Both the position numbers and the translations under genes were made by a program. A model generated the notes under the pieces. The model was not told the DNA's origin. It worked only from the letters and a program-made list of their open reading frames with translations, and ran no database searches. A DNA stretch of 64,000 bases from Lampris incognitus (lineage: Eukaryota > Chordata > Actinopteri > Lampriformes > Lampridae), in assembly GCF_029633865.1 (NCBI RefSeq), contig NC_079212.1, positions 101,109,433 through 101,173,432 on the forward strand, read 5' to 3'. Numbering within the stretch: the first letter of the stretch is position 1; the number at the start of each line of letters is the position of its first letter. Shown here in pieces: positions 30,174 to 41,544 of the stretch.

Positions 30174-31764
30174 TGTAGAGCCGAAGTAACGGAGAAGACC
30201 GTAGGTTCACACTTTAGCCGTGTAGGCAACTTTCTTTAATTAACGGTAAATCAGCGAGACAAACAAAACCCACAGCTCGACTGAGCGGAGGTGGCAAGAA
30301 TAACCAGAAAACTGGCTGGACAACCATAACTTAACCCTGCGTTAACCTGCCAGGGCAACCATGACTTAACCCTTAGTTCCTGGGTTGAATTCTGTCCCCA
30401 ATACGTGTCCACCACATGAGCCCCCCCAGAATTCGCCCTAGTAATCGAAGTCAGGCAGGCGCGGGTGGACGACAGGCCGTCCGCGGCGGCTCCGGATAAC
30501 AGGGGCCGGAGTGTCTGTGGGAGGCATTGACGCGGGCCTGTGGAGGTCGGCCTGAGGAGCAGAAGAGGCAGCTCGGGCCTCCACGGGGGGAGGAGGCGGA
30601 GCCGGGGGACGACCGCGACGAGGAGGTTGGGCTAACTCCAATGGCTGCGTCAAGTCCAGGTGTGCGGGTTTAACTCGGTCCACTGAAACATGCTCGGCCG
30701 TGCCCCCAAAATCCACCACCAGGTGCTTAGTTCCCCGTTCCAGGACGCGGAAGGGGCCGTCATAAGGGGGTTGCAGAGGGGGGCGGTGTGCGTCGTGACG
30801 GATGAACACGTAGTCCGCTGACTGCAGACCTGGGGGCACCTGGGACACCGGAGCGCCGTGTTGGGCGGTAGGGACGGGTGTGAAAGCTCTGACCCCGTCC
30901 AGCAAGGAGGCTCGTTGGTCCACAGCTGACCAGGGACGCGTTGCATTGGGCATGAAATCGCCTGGGACTCGCAGCGGCGTGCCGTACACCAGCTCCGCAG
31001 AGGAGGCTTGTAGGTCTTCCTTCGGGGCGGTCCGCAGGCCCAGCATGACCCATGGGAGCTTGTCGACCCAGTTGCAGTCCTTGAGAGTAGCCCGAAGCGC
31101 AGCCTTCATGGACCGGTGGAAGCGCTCACATAGGTCGTTCGCCTGAGGGTGGTAGGCGGTAGTGCGATGAAGCTTGACGCCCAGAGCCTCACCCACAGCA
31201 TTCCATAGCTCTGAGGTAAACTGTGGCCCGCGGTCAGATGAAAGGTCGGAAGGCGTACCGAAACGTGAGACCCACGACCCAATAAAAGCCCGGGCCACAT
31301 CAGCAGACGTCGTGGATGCCAGGGGAACAGCTTCAGGCCAGCGCGTAGTCCTGTCCACCACAGTGAAGAGGTAGGTGAACCCATGGGAGGGGAGTAGGGG
31401 ACCAACCAGGTCGACGTGGACATAGTCAAATCGTCTCTCCGGCACTGCGAAGCGTTCCAGGGGCGCCTTAATGTGTGTGGTTTCACAAAACTTATCCGAA
31501 AACCGACGTCGGGGTCACCAGTGTAGAGCCGAAGTAACGGAGAAGACCGTAGGTTCACACTTTAGCCGTGTAGGCAACTTTCTTTAATTAACGGTAAATC
31601 AGCGAGACAAACAAAACCCACAGCTCGACTGAGCGGAGGTGGCAAGAATAACCAGAAAACTGGCTGGACAACCATAACTTAACCCTGCGTTAACCTGCCA
31701 GGGCAACCATGAGTTAACCCTTAGTTCCTGGGTTGAATTCTGTCCCCAATACGTGTCCACCACA
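30174..31764 (-). mobile_element. Second Ty3/Gypsy copy, internally deleted, nested in the 5' LTR
   Basis: Two 243-bp LTRs (30174-30416 and 31522-31764; TGTAGAGCC...CCACCACA as read on the plus strand) differ at only one base (30333/31681 region). A 4-bp duplication ACCC flanks the insertion (30170-30173, 31765-31768). On the minus strand a primer-binding-like TGGTGACCCCGAC follows the 5' LTR and a G7 polypurine run precedes the 3' LTR. Only about 1.1 kb of interior remains. Confidence 0.93.
30438..31500 (-). pseudogene. Gypsy integrase remnant (nested copy)
   Basis: The open minus-strand frame covers the end of the integrase zinc region, the catalytic core (D in VHVDLVGPLL, D in SSDRGPQFT, E in NDLCERFHRS) and a C-terminal domain with GPFRVLERGTKHLVVDFG, then a proline-rich tail (RPPAPPPPPVE) ending LPDFDY. 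Gag, protease, RT and RNase H are absent, deleted between a point just after the primer-binding site (about 31500) and the integrase zinc finger. No stop interrupts what remains. Confidence 0.88.
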
Positions 31765-31929
31765 ACCCCAAGTATTCCTTCATGGTGGCAGCGGTAAAGT
31801 ACTCTCCATGAAGAATGAAGATATACTGATAAAATTGTCCATGGATAATTTCTGTCATCATTCAAGCAAGAGCGCGCAGGAGCTGCGCTAGCCGCAAAGC
31901 TAACTAGTTAGCTAGCAACAGGAGACGTC

Positions 31930-34900
31930 ATGGCATTGCATCTACCGACGATGAATTGGTCAGACCCGGACCTGGGTGAGGCAATTTCACTGTATAAACA
32001 GAAAATGACTCTGTATTTAGAAGATTAAGAAATAAATGGCGCAGCTAAACAAGCTAGGAAAATATGTCGTGGAATCGGAGATGAAGGATTAAAAAGACTG
32101 AACGCCAGTGGTCTCGCCGATGATGAAAAGAAAAAGCCTGCCAAACTATGGGACTTCTTTGAAAAACAGCTAAAGTTGAACGTAAATTTCAGAATCCATA
32201 GACTGCAACTGATGCAACACAGACAGAAACCAGATGAGAAATTTGATGATTTTGTGACCAGAGCCAGAACACTAGCACAGAAATGTCAGTTTTCAGACGA
32301 AGAGCTTAATGAGCGTATGATTGAGCTTATTATTGCAAGCGCTCCCCATGATGCCCTGAGGAATGATCTATACAGCAAACCAAAAGGATATTCCTTAGCA
32401 GAGGTTCTGGCCGAGGGACGAAAATATGAAGCCCTGACAGCAGGCAACGAACAGTTAGACAAACTTAGCCTGTCACACAATGAGAGAATCCACGCTGTGG
32501 ACAGGGGCCGCATATGTCGTAACTGTGGGAGAAGCCACAAACCACGTCGATGTCCTGCATATGATGATGAATGCAATGCGTGTGGTGCAAAAGGTCACTG
32601 GGAGCGGTGCTGCAGGAAGGCCAAACGAGAGCGCCATGAGCACTCCAGCCAGAGCAGGAGCGGGGGAAGTAAGTCCCACACACCACAAGACAAACGGCAC
32701 AAGCGCAAACCCTATAAAGACAAAAAGCAACAGAGCAGGACTCGCATACATGCTGTAGAGAGTAGCAGTGAAACAGACAGTGAGAACGAAAGTACTTACC
32801 AGAAACAGTTCCACTCCATAACTATCAGTGAAAAGTGCATGCATAGCATAGACAGCAAGCCGGCCAGAGAGGAGGCGTACACAGTCCTGAAGGTGACACC
32901 ACCTGACCTACCTGGTCGTGGATACACGCTACGTCTGAAGATAGACACAGGTGCGTCAGGCAACACACTCCCATTATGTACCTTCAAGCAGATGTACGGT
33001 GAAAATGCATGCACCCAAAAACGACTGAATAAAACCAACAGGAGGCTATCTGCATACAGTGGTCACGCCATCCCCTGCCTAGGCACCATTGACATTCCAT
33101 GTCAGTACAAAGAATCCAAATAGATCAATGCAAAGTTCTATGTTGTAGACGTACCAGGGCCAGCCATAGTTGGGCTGCCAACATGTGAACTGTTAAACCT
33201 AGTGACTGTCAATGTAGATGCAGTGACCGAGAAAGGAAATGCAAACCAGAAAAAAGTCAACACAAGACAGACAAAACCCAAAATGACCATATCTAACAGT
33301 GCAGACCTAAAGAGAGCATACCCAGACCAGTTTGACAAAATTGGCAACTTCAGTGGAAAGGCCAAGCTCTTCCTGAAAAAGGATGCTGAACCATTCATAG
33401 ACCCACCACATAAGTGCAGCATTCTCATCAAAGACAAACTGAAAGATGAGCTGAATAACCTAGTCGAACAAGATGTGTTAAGAAAAGTAGAACAGCACAC
33501 AGACTGGTGCTCGGGTCTGGCATACAACACAAAGAAAGACGGTTCCCTTCGTATATGCTTAGACCCCCAAAAGCTTAATGCCAGCCTTAGGAGATGCCCA
33601 CACAAGATTCCTACTGTGGAGGAACTGAACCCGAAGTTTGCAAATGCAAAAATATTCAGCAAACTTGACGCAAAAGCTGGATATTGGTCATTACACGTAG
33701 AGGAAGAGTCACAACTGCTAACCACATTCCGAACTCCATTTGGTAGATACTGCTGGAAACGTTTGCCATTTGGTCTCAGTGTCTCTCAAGATCTCTTCCA
33801 GGCAAAGATGGACCAAATCCTGGAGGGGCTCGACGGTGTCGTCAGCATAGCCGATGATATCGCAGTCTACGGAGCAAGCGAAGAGGAGCATGACAGGAAC
33901 CTGACCAACCTGATGGAGAGAGCAGCCAAGACAGGTATTGTGTTCAACAGTGACAAGTGCACAATCAAACAGACAAGCATCTCATTCTTTGGCAACCTGT
34001 ACACAGACAAAGGTATCAAACCTGACCCAGCCAAAATCAGGGACATCCAGAAAATGCCGACACCCCAGAACAAAGATAAACTGAGCAGATTCGTGGGGAT
34101 GCTGACCTACCTGTCACCCTACATCCCAAAGTTCGCAGACAAAGCACACACACTGAGGGTGCTGCTGAAAAGTGATGTGCCTTGGACATGGGACACTGAC
34201 CACCAAAAGAGCTTTGAGGACCTGAAATCAGTTATCAACTAACATGACTGCCTGAAGTACTATGATCCAAGCACACCTCTGACACTTGAGGTCGATGCAT
34301 CACAGAAAGGACTTGGCGTGGCATTAGTGCAGAACAAAAGACCCATAGCTTTTGGCTCAAAGACACTGGATGACTGCCAATCCAGGTACAGCAACATAGA
34401 GCGAGAAATGCTGGCCATAGTCTATGGAATGCAGCGATACCATACCTACCTGTATGGGAAGTCATTTATTGTAGTTACAGACCACAAACCCCTCGTTAGC
34501 ATGTGCACAAAGCCACTGCTTGCCGCCCCGCCACGGCTTCAGCGAATGCTGATAAAAACACAAGGATACAACTACGAGGTCACGTATCGACCAGGAAACC
34601 AGATGGTCCTGGCAGACACACTCAGCCGACTACCCAACCCTGAGAACAACAGCAACATCGAGCTGGACGAGCGCATTGACGGAATAGAGGCAGAAGTCGA
34701 GGATCCAGAGATGCTCACTGTTGCAATGATAAACTTCTCTCCCGAGAAACAGGACGCACTCCGCACGGAAACCACCAGCGACCCCAGACTCAATGCACTG
34801 AAAGAGCTGCTCCACCAGGGATGGCCAGACAACATCAAAGCTCTACCAAGACAACTACGTGAGTACTGGTCATTCAGAGATGAGCTCGCAGTTGAAGCAG

Positions 34901-36015
34901 GAGTCATATTCACAGGCAGACAGGTGCTCATCCCAGACTCCATGACTGATTCTATACTCGAACAGCTGCATGTAGGACACCAGGGCATCGAAAAGACACG
35001 GCGACTGGCGAGAGAAAGTGTCTACTGGATCAGAATGAACGATGACATCGAAAGAGTCTGCAGGTCACGTAGCGTATGCGTGGAACATCAGGATGCAAAT
35101 CCAAAGCAACCTCTCAACCCACACAACACACCGTCAAAACCATGGCAATCCCTAGCTTCTGATCTATTCGAGATCGATGGACATCAGTATTTACTGATTG
35201 TGGACAGATATTCTAAGTTCTCTCTAGTGGATGAAATGCCTGTGTCCAGCCGGGCAGTTGCACAAAAAATGGAAATGTACATGTCTCTTTTTGGAAGGCC
35301 TGACGAGATACTTACAGATAATGGACCCCAGTACACAGGGCACGCGTTCCAGAAATTCACAGCTGACTGGGGAATCAGGCACGTGACAAGCTCACCCCAC
35401 TATCCAAAAAGCAATGGATTCATTGAGAGGCATGTGCGACACATCAAATCCATTGTGAAGAAAACCATGAGACAAGGAGGTAACATACAAGTGGCCTTAG
35501 TACAGGTCAGAGCAACACCCATCGACAGTAAACTACCATCACCAGCAGAACTGATCTTCAGAAGGCCAGTCACCACCCTGCTGCCGAGTCAAGGGGACCC
35601 AGGCAAGGAGGAAAACCGACTCCACATGGAGCAGAGAACAGCAAACATGAAGGAACATCATGACCGCAGCAGCGGCAGAGAACTACCTCCACTTGGTCCC
35701 GGACAGCACGTATCTGTCCTAAACAAAGAAAAAGGGACTTGGTATCCAGCCACCGTCGTACAAAAGTGCGATGAGCCAAGGAGCTACATTGTGCAAACAT
35801 CAAATGGGAACAAACTCAGACGTGGCAGGAGCCACCTGCGGGAAATTCACCACCCCCATGCACTGAGGAGCGCAAGAACCCGCTTCACAGAACCTCAACG
35901 GGACACTCATGCAGCTGGAACTTCTTCTAGCCAAACCTGTGAAACACACAAGACAGTACGCACAAGATATGGAAGAGCTGTTTCCAAACCAGCTTACTAC
36001 AAGGACTATGAGTAG
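31930..36015 (+). pseudogene. Gypsy gag-pol, single frame with three stops
   Basis: One reading frame of 1362 codons runs from the ATG at 31930 to TAG at 36013-36015, interrupted by TAA at 32026, TAG at 33121 and TAA at 34240. Domains in order: gag with two zinc knuckles (codons about 195-230; CRNCGRSHKPRRC and CNACGAKGHWERC), protease DTGAS near codon 340, RT with SIADD near 640, RNase H EVDAS near 788, and integrase with D1078, D1130 and E1166 (D,D35E spacing). In the integrase zinc finger an expected Cys appears as Arg (CGT, 35068-35070). Gag-pro-pol fused in one frame and short LTRs suggest a Mag/K02A2.6-like lineage, an inference only. The copy cannot make a full polyprotein. Confidence 0.9.
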
Positions 36016-36254
36016 AGACAATCACACACAAAAGGAGGGCTCTGAATATGTTTATTGTTTTTTGAGATGGACAATTCTGAGTGTGTTGTCTAAAAAAAAG
36101 AAAAAAAAGAAAAGAGAAGGCAACCTCTGTGTAATGACTGTACAATGCTGATCAATGATTGTACCACATTGGAATTGTGTGATATGTTGGTTTATATAAC
36201 CGAATGTTCTAGAGTATTTTGATACTGTAAAAATTGAAAACTAAACAGGGGGGA

Positions 36255-36445
36255 TGTAGTGATATAATGCTATGTATATCCACTGGAACTACACTAGGTG
36301 TTATGTACTACCCGGACTGTTATTATGGTTACACCACTACCATGTATGGTTATTACATCTGCCTACTGAACCACGATTAAACCTGAGTTCTATAACCCGG
36401 TGTGGTCATTGATCCTCTACTAATACTACCCCAAGTATTACTTCA
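36255..36445 (+). repeat. Outer Gypsy 3' LTR
   Basis: The 191-bp direct repeat of 29997-30173 plus 31769-31782, TGTA...TTCA, uninterrupted, preceded by GGGGGGA. Confidence 0.93.
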
Positions 36446-36545
36446 GTGTCTATAGTTGTGTCTATTCCTGTCTCTAGTCATGTCTCTAGTCATGTCTCTA
36501 GTCGTGTCTATAGTCGTGTCTATAGTCATGTATACAGTCGAGCTT
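36446..36545. repeat. 12-bp minisatellite, right piece
   Basis: About eight GTCTCTAGTCAT / GTCTATAGTCGT units continuing the array interrupted at 27878 and 29996. Confidence 0.9.
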
Positions 36546-38000
36546 TCGTGCCATATTGCGTTTCTTCTCACTAATGTCCCTCCCTCAGTATGATTTGTGG
36601 GCATTTACATTTACTTCTTAGTTGTATGTTAAGTGAAAAACTGAATTTTTCTGTTTCTCCTAGTTTATTGTCATTAGCTGTATGTGTGTGCAGAGAGAGA
36701 CGAAAGTCAACCACTAGAACAGAACAATTATTTGACAGGACGATAGAGATAAACAGGGAACATAGGGTAAGGAAAGGCATGAAGCAAATGTCTCACAGAT
36801 GGAGTCACAGTGTTACAATGCTAAATGGACAGAGCCATAAGGACAGCCCAGAAAGCATATAGTATCCCATAATGACATGTGTCATTATTACACAGTCAGC
36901 TTTATTTATTCTGACAAGAGATAGTGAGATGATGCAGTCAGTGGCCTAAATCAATTTCAATGTTCACATCACTTGATGCCATAGAAATGTGACTTAGCCT
37001 TTGTATCTGATATGATATTGAGCGAAAGTGAAATGACTGAATAGTCATATCACAGACAAATTTGGTAAAAAAAAATAAAAAGGATGTTTCAGGAATTGAA
37101 CAAGAATTGCCCCTAGCAACCTGAGCACAAGATGTCTCTCTTAAGGCTATTACTCTGGATAGTGAAAACCACATAAGAGTCTGGAAATAGTCTAGCGGTC
37201 TTCATCGCTGCTGGCCAAGGATCAAATCCCATCAAAAATATCTCTCCCGTTTCGCTCCCACTACTGTTACTTTGATATTTTTTGTTGTTTTGAAGTGCCT
37301 CCACACACCCAAGTGTTCGAACTCCACCAAACACCACTTATTGTGTCTGAGGAGCTTCTTGTGTTGTCTCAAATCCTGATGACGGGTGTTTTCTCATACT
37401 TCTTTTTGACAGTGTAGATTAATTAGACAAGAAAAAGTGAGTTTGTTGAATAGCTGAAGGTTAGCCATTAGCAGTAGTTTTGCTCCGTGAGACCACTCCA
37501 TGTTGTTTTTCACTGTGGCACTGGTTGTGTAAGATGTCAAGATAATACAAAAGTTAATCATCACTGACTTGTTTTTGTCACTTCGTGTCTGAATCCTGTT
37601 TTCAGTGTCCTGGGTCCTCGTATTTTATAGCAGCTGTTGTTGTTTAAATGTTCTTGTGTTGTAGAGGTTGCTTGGGACATCACTGCAGGAGAGCATGCTC
37701 TACCCCATGAACTTTGGCTAAAAAGGTCAATGTGTTTTTCCTCTTTTCTCAGATCCAGAACCACAATTTCTTCCTAAGGGTAATAAATATGTGGGATGGT
37801 TGGTGATGTTACAAGAGCTGGGGCAACTGAAGGAAGGCCACAATTGAAGACGAATGTTCTGCTGACTGTGTAAAACTGAATGAAACACAACATGGATGTC
37901 AGGATGCCCCCTCTGATTATATATTCTACTGCTCAGGGGTCATATATATAGATATATAAAATAAACAGCTCCCTTTCACCCTATCTTATCTTAGCTGTTC
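36546..38000. other. No gene recognised
   Basis: AT-rich sequence with short ORFs lacking family resemblance. A phrase near 37185-37240 (TCTAGCGGTC...GGATCAAATCCC) has faint tRNA-like A/B-box wording and could be an old SINE head. Confidence 0.5.
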
Positions 38001-38009
38001 CTAGGATCG

Positions 38010-38229
38010 CATGCTGCTAGACAGAGACCTCAGATGTTGTTCCTGGAATCTGCTGGAGCCACTCTCCTTGTTTGGGGGTCACAGTCCCTAATGCTCCTAT
38101 TACCACTGGGACTACTGTGGATTTCACCTTCCACTTCCGATCTAATTCTTCCTTCAGCCCTTGGTCTTTCTGTAGCTTCTCATGCTCTTTCTTCCTGATG
38201 CTGCCGTTGCTCAGGATTGCAACATTCAA
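38010..38229 (-). mobile_element. LINE C-terminal endonuclease-like fragment
   Basis: The minus frame of about 70 residues reads NVAILSNGSIRKKEHEKLQK, DQGLKEELDRKWKVKSTVVP and VVIGALGTVTPKQGEWLQQI. This is a module repeatedly found at the C-terminus of fish and invertebrate LINE proteins. It is short and truncated at both ends. It abuts a SINE family A tail at 38232. Confidence 0.65.
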
Positions 38230-38231
38230 GG

Positions 38232-38325
38232 GTGTCTCCCCGCCTGCCGCCCAATGACTGCTGGGATAGACTCCAGCATCCCGCGACCCGAATTCGGATA
38301 ATCGGCTTGGATACTGGATGGATGG
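38232..38325 (+). mobile_element. SINE family A tail fragment
   Basis: Contains CGCCTGCCGCCCAATGACTG then CTGGGATAGACTCCAGCATC and a GGATGGATGG tail. This is the 3' part of family A in plus orientation, about 90 bp. Confidence 0.7.
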
Positions 38326-38336
38326 CTATATATATA

Positions 38337-38610
38337 TATATCAACACGGATACAGGAAAAAAGATTTTAATACATTACAGTACAGGCCTGTTTCGTGCGT
38401 CTCGCACTCATCAGCTGCTAATGTTTTATTCACAAAGAATCATACAGTTTACATTGTCCGGCGTCACGCCCCTAATTTCGATTAGACAGGACACCGTAAA
38501 CTGTACGATTCTTTGTGAATAAAACATTAGCAGCTGATGAGTGCGAGATGCACGAAACAGGCCTGTACCGCATTGTATTAAAATCTTTTTTCTTGTATCC
38601 GTGTTGATAT
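38337..38610. repeat. Fold-back element with about 124-bp arms
   Basis: Arms 38337-38460 and 38487-38610 are reverse complements with scattered mismatches (for example AGAATCATACAG against AGAATCGTACAG). The 26-bp loop contains CACGCCCCTAATTTCG. It starts and ends ATATCAACACGG / CCGTGTTGATAT inside AT-rich DNA. It has no protein and is MITE-like. The family is not recognised. Confidence 0.85.
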
Positions 38611-38665
38611 TCCACTCCTCATTTGTCAAGCACTCACAACACCATTGACGGTTTCAGAAAAAAAC

Positions 38666-38666
38666 G

Positions 38667-38705
<39 letters not shown>

Positions 38706-38746
38706 CACACACACATAGTATATACACACACACACACACACATATA
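38666..38746. repeat. (TA)n and (AC)n runs
   Basis: About 17 TA units, then CA units, ending at the TA into which the second Tc1-like copy inserted. Confidence 0.9.
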
Positions 38747-40108
38747 CACTGCTCAAAAAAATAAAGGGAACACATAAGCAATGCAATGTAGCTCCAAGTC
38801 AATCACACTTTTGAGATATCAACCTGTCCAGTTAGGAAGCAACACTGATTTGTGAATCAATTTCACCTGTTGGTAAATTATCTAATTTCCACCAGGTGGA
38901 AATTAGACAATTTGCAAGACAACCCCTATAAAAGGAATGGATTTGCAGGTGGTGGCCACAGACCATTTGCCTGTCCTCATCTTTTCTGGCCGATCTTTGG
39001 TTAGTTTTTCATTTTGCTAGTGCCCTCACCACTAGAGGTGGCATGAGGCAGTATCTGCAACCTACAGAAGTTGCTCAGGTAGTGCAGCTCATCCAGGATG
39101 GCACATCAATGTGTGCTGTGGCAAGAAGATTTGATGTGTCTCCCAGCACAGTGTCCAGAGCATGGAGGAGGTACCAGGAGACAGGCCAGTACACCAGGAG
39201 ACGTGGAGGGGGCCGCAGGAGGACAACAACCCCGCAGCAGGACCGCTATCTGGTCCTTTGTGCAAGGAGGAACAGGAGGAGCACTGCCGGAGCCCTACAA
39301 AACGACCTTCAACAGGCCACTAATGTGCAGGTTTCTGCTCAAACAGTGAGAAACAGAATGCATGAGGATGGTATGAGGGCCCGACGTCCACAATTGGGGC
39401 CTGTGCTCACAGCCCAACACCGTGCAGGCCGATTGACCTTTGCCAGAGAACATCTTGGTTGGCAGATTCGCCATTGGCGCCCTGTGCTCTTCACAGATGA
39501 GAGCAGGTTCACACTGAACACGTGACAGACGTGAGAGAGTCTGGAGACGCTGTGGAGAACGTTCTGCTGCCTGCAACATCCTCCAGCATGACCGGTTTGG
39601 CGGTGGGTCAGTGATGGTCTGGGGAGGCATATCCTTGGAGGGCCGCACAGACCTCTACGTGCTAGCCAGAGGTACCATGACTGCCATTAGGTACCGGGAT
39701 GAGATTGTCAGACCATATGCTGGTGCAGTGGGCCCTGGGTTCCTGCTCATGCATGACAATGCTCGTCCTCATGTGGCCAGAGTGTGTCAGCAGTTCCTGT
39801 ATGTCGAGGGCATTGATGCTATGGACTGGCCTGCACGTTCCCCAGACCTGAATCCAATCGAGCACCTCTGGGACATCATGTCTCATACCATCCGCCAACG
39901 CGATGTCGCACCACAGACTGTCCAGGAGTTGACCGATGCCCTGATCCAGGTCTGGGAGGAGATCCCTCAGGAGACCATCCGTCGTCTCATCAGGAGCATG
40001 CCCAGACGTTGTAGGGAGTGCATACAGGCACGTGGAGGCCACACACACTACTGAGCCTCATTTTGAATCGTATTGTGTTTTTAGGTGTTCCCTTTATTTT
40101 TTTGAGCA

Positions 40109-40111
<3 letters not shown>
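38747..40111 (+). mobile_element. Tc1-like element (DD34E), copy 2
   Basis: Ends CACTGCTCAAAAAAATAAAG and exact reverse complement, with TA on both sides. It matches 22834-24413 closely but lacks about 200 bp of 3' untranslated sequence, between GCCTCATTTTGAATCG and TATTGTG. The 5' hairpin is 38875-38893/38895-38913 with one mismatch, and a TATAAAA lies at 38927-38933. Confidence 0.94.
39043..40054 (+). pseudogene. Tc1-like transposase, central frameshift
   Basis: ATG at 39043. The frame holds 160 residues to a TGA at 39523-39525, where two bases present in copy 1 (after GAACAC) are missing. A shifted frame resumes and runs to the TGA ending at 40054 with the normal C-terminus (ARGGHTHY). 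A further in-frame 12-bp loss lies near 39705 (DEIVRPYAG in place of [13 protein letters not shown]). Catalytic blocks TDES, HDN and PIEHLW survive in separate frames. Confidence 0.9.
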
Positions 40112-40150
<39 letters not shown>

Positions 40151-40444
40151 CTATCACTTTTTAACACAGTCCTGACAGTCACACGGTCAAAACATATAAA
40201 TCATATAAATATTAAGAGGTTAGTAGCGTGGTCCAGTTTTGAGTCCTAAAATCTGCAAGTTGACATGTTTTAGGACTGTGGGTTCCCTTACATATTTCTG
40301 AATAGGAAAAATTAATATTTATTTTTTGTTTGAGGCCTAAAATATCCCCTCTAGTCAATAAAAGATTGCAAAATTTTATATATATCGTTATTTAGAATAT
40401 AATCATGTAGCACTGATAAGCAAACTGCTAAGTAATGACAAACT

Positions 40445-40498
<54 letters not shown>

Positions 40499-40500
40499 AA
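40112..40500. repeat. (TA)n, AT-rich spacer, (AC)n(TA)n
   Basis: TA run 40112-40142; AC array 40446-40482 followed by TA units to 40498. The sequence between is AT-rich with no recognised feature. Confidence 0.88.
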
Positions 40501-41127
40501 CACTGTTCACATTGGCCCTACTCTATATCAATTGTATTTGTGCCTCAAAAACTGTAAGCACAGTTTCCATTTGTGGAGATTGTGTCAGAGAGCAAAACAT
40601 CACAATCTCTTCCACTTGTGTTGACATTGGCATTTATCTGAAGGCCTGTCTCTGTTTCCCATGATCTAATGTTGATTGATGCACAGCATCCATGTCGTCT
40701 CCTGTACTGTCCCATGTCAAGTTCAAATGTATGTACTCTGCCACTGTGTGAAAGCTGCCCTTTTATCGCTTTACCCCTGGGCCAAAATTATCTGCATATG
40801 GTGATGAAATGGATCCTGTTTGTTTTTGTAAATCCTGGCTGGTAAGGCAATGATTTATGCTTTGTGTTTGAAGCGTTTGAGTATACTTGTTTTGCAGCAA
40901 TCCTCATATATGGTAATTATTATCCAGAAGCCCAACCGAATCATAACCCACCACCTCAAACATAATTTCCATAACATTTTGTTTTTCTACTTGACGGTAT
41001 AGTTTCTGATCGTCTCTTTTGACTATTCCATCTCATGACTTCGTCTTTTCATTAAATGTGACGCAAATTTGCAGTCTAAATTAAGTTTATTTAAAGTGTT
41101 GAAGCGTACATTCATATACAAAGGCAC

Positions 41128-41154
41128 ATGCACACACACACACACACACACACA
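41128..41154. repeat. (AC)n microsatellite
   Basis: About 13 AC units. The surrounding 40500-41540 holds no recognised gene. Confidence 0.9.
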
Positions 41155-41544
41155 CTTGCACACACTCACACACATGACAGAAAGACCAGCTAGACACACT
41201 GACCGACATAACACACCCATAGACAAACAATGCAATCCCACTGAGAAGTTAGGGGATCATTGTAAGTTATTGTGCACAGACCCTGAGATGTGCAGCAGCA
41301 AATTAGCATCTTTCTCAAGGGCACTTTGGCAGCTGCATTGTTAATATAAAGATGCAAGCTTATTCAAGTAAAGGTTGTTAATATAGCCCTAAATCCAAGT
41401 TACAGTCTCAGAGGGCTTGACATTCACGTAGCAGAAAATAGGTAGGACTCAATAAAGAACAGTAGACGGCAGAAACCTTAGGAAGAGCCTGAGAGGAGTG
41501 ATCCCTCTTGCAGCAAGAAAACATGTGCAATAGGTGCAAAGTAA

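Larger units (their letters stand above)
29997..36445 (+). mobile_element. Ty3/Gypsy LTR retrotransposon (outer provirus)
   Basis: Two LTRs of 191 bp (TGTAGTGATA...TTCA). The 5' LTR (29997-30173 plus 31769-31782) is split by another Gypsy; the 3' LTR is 36255-36445. They differ at five positions. A putative primer-binding site TGGTGGCAGCGG starts at 31783, and a G-rich polypurine tract (CAGGGGGGA) ends at 36254. A 5-bp duplication GTGTC flanks it (29992-29996, 36446-36450), although that pentamer also recurs in the host minisatellite. Protein order is gag, protease, RT, RNase H, integrase. Confidence 0.94.
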
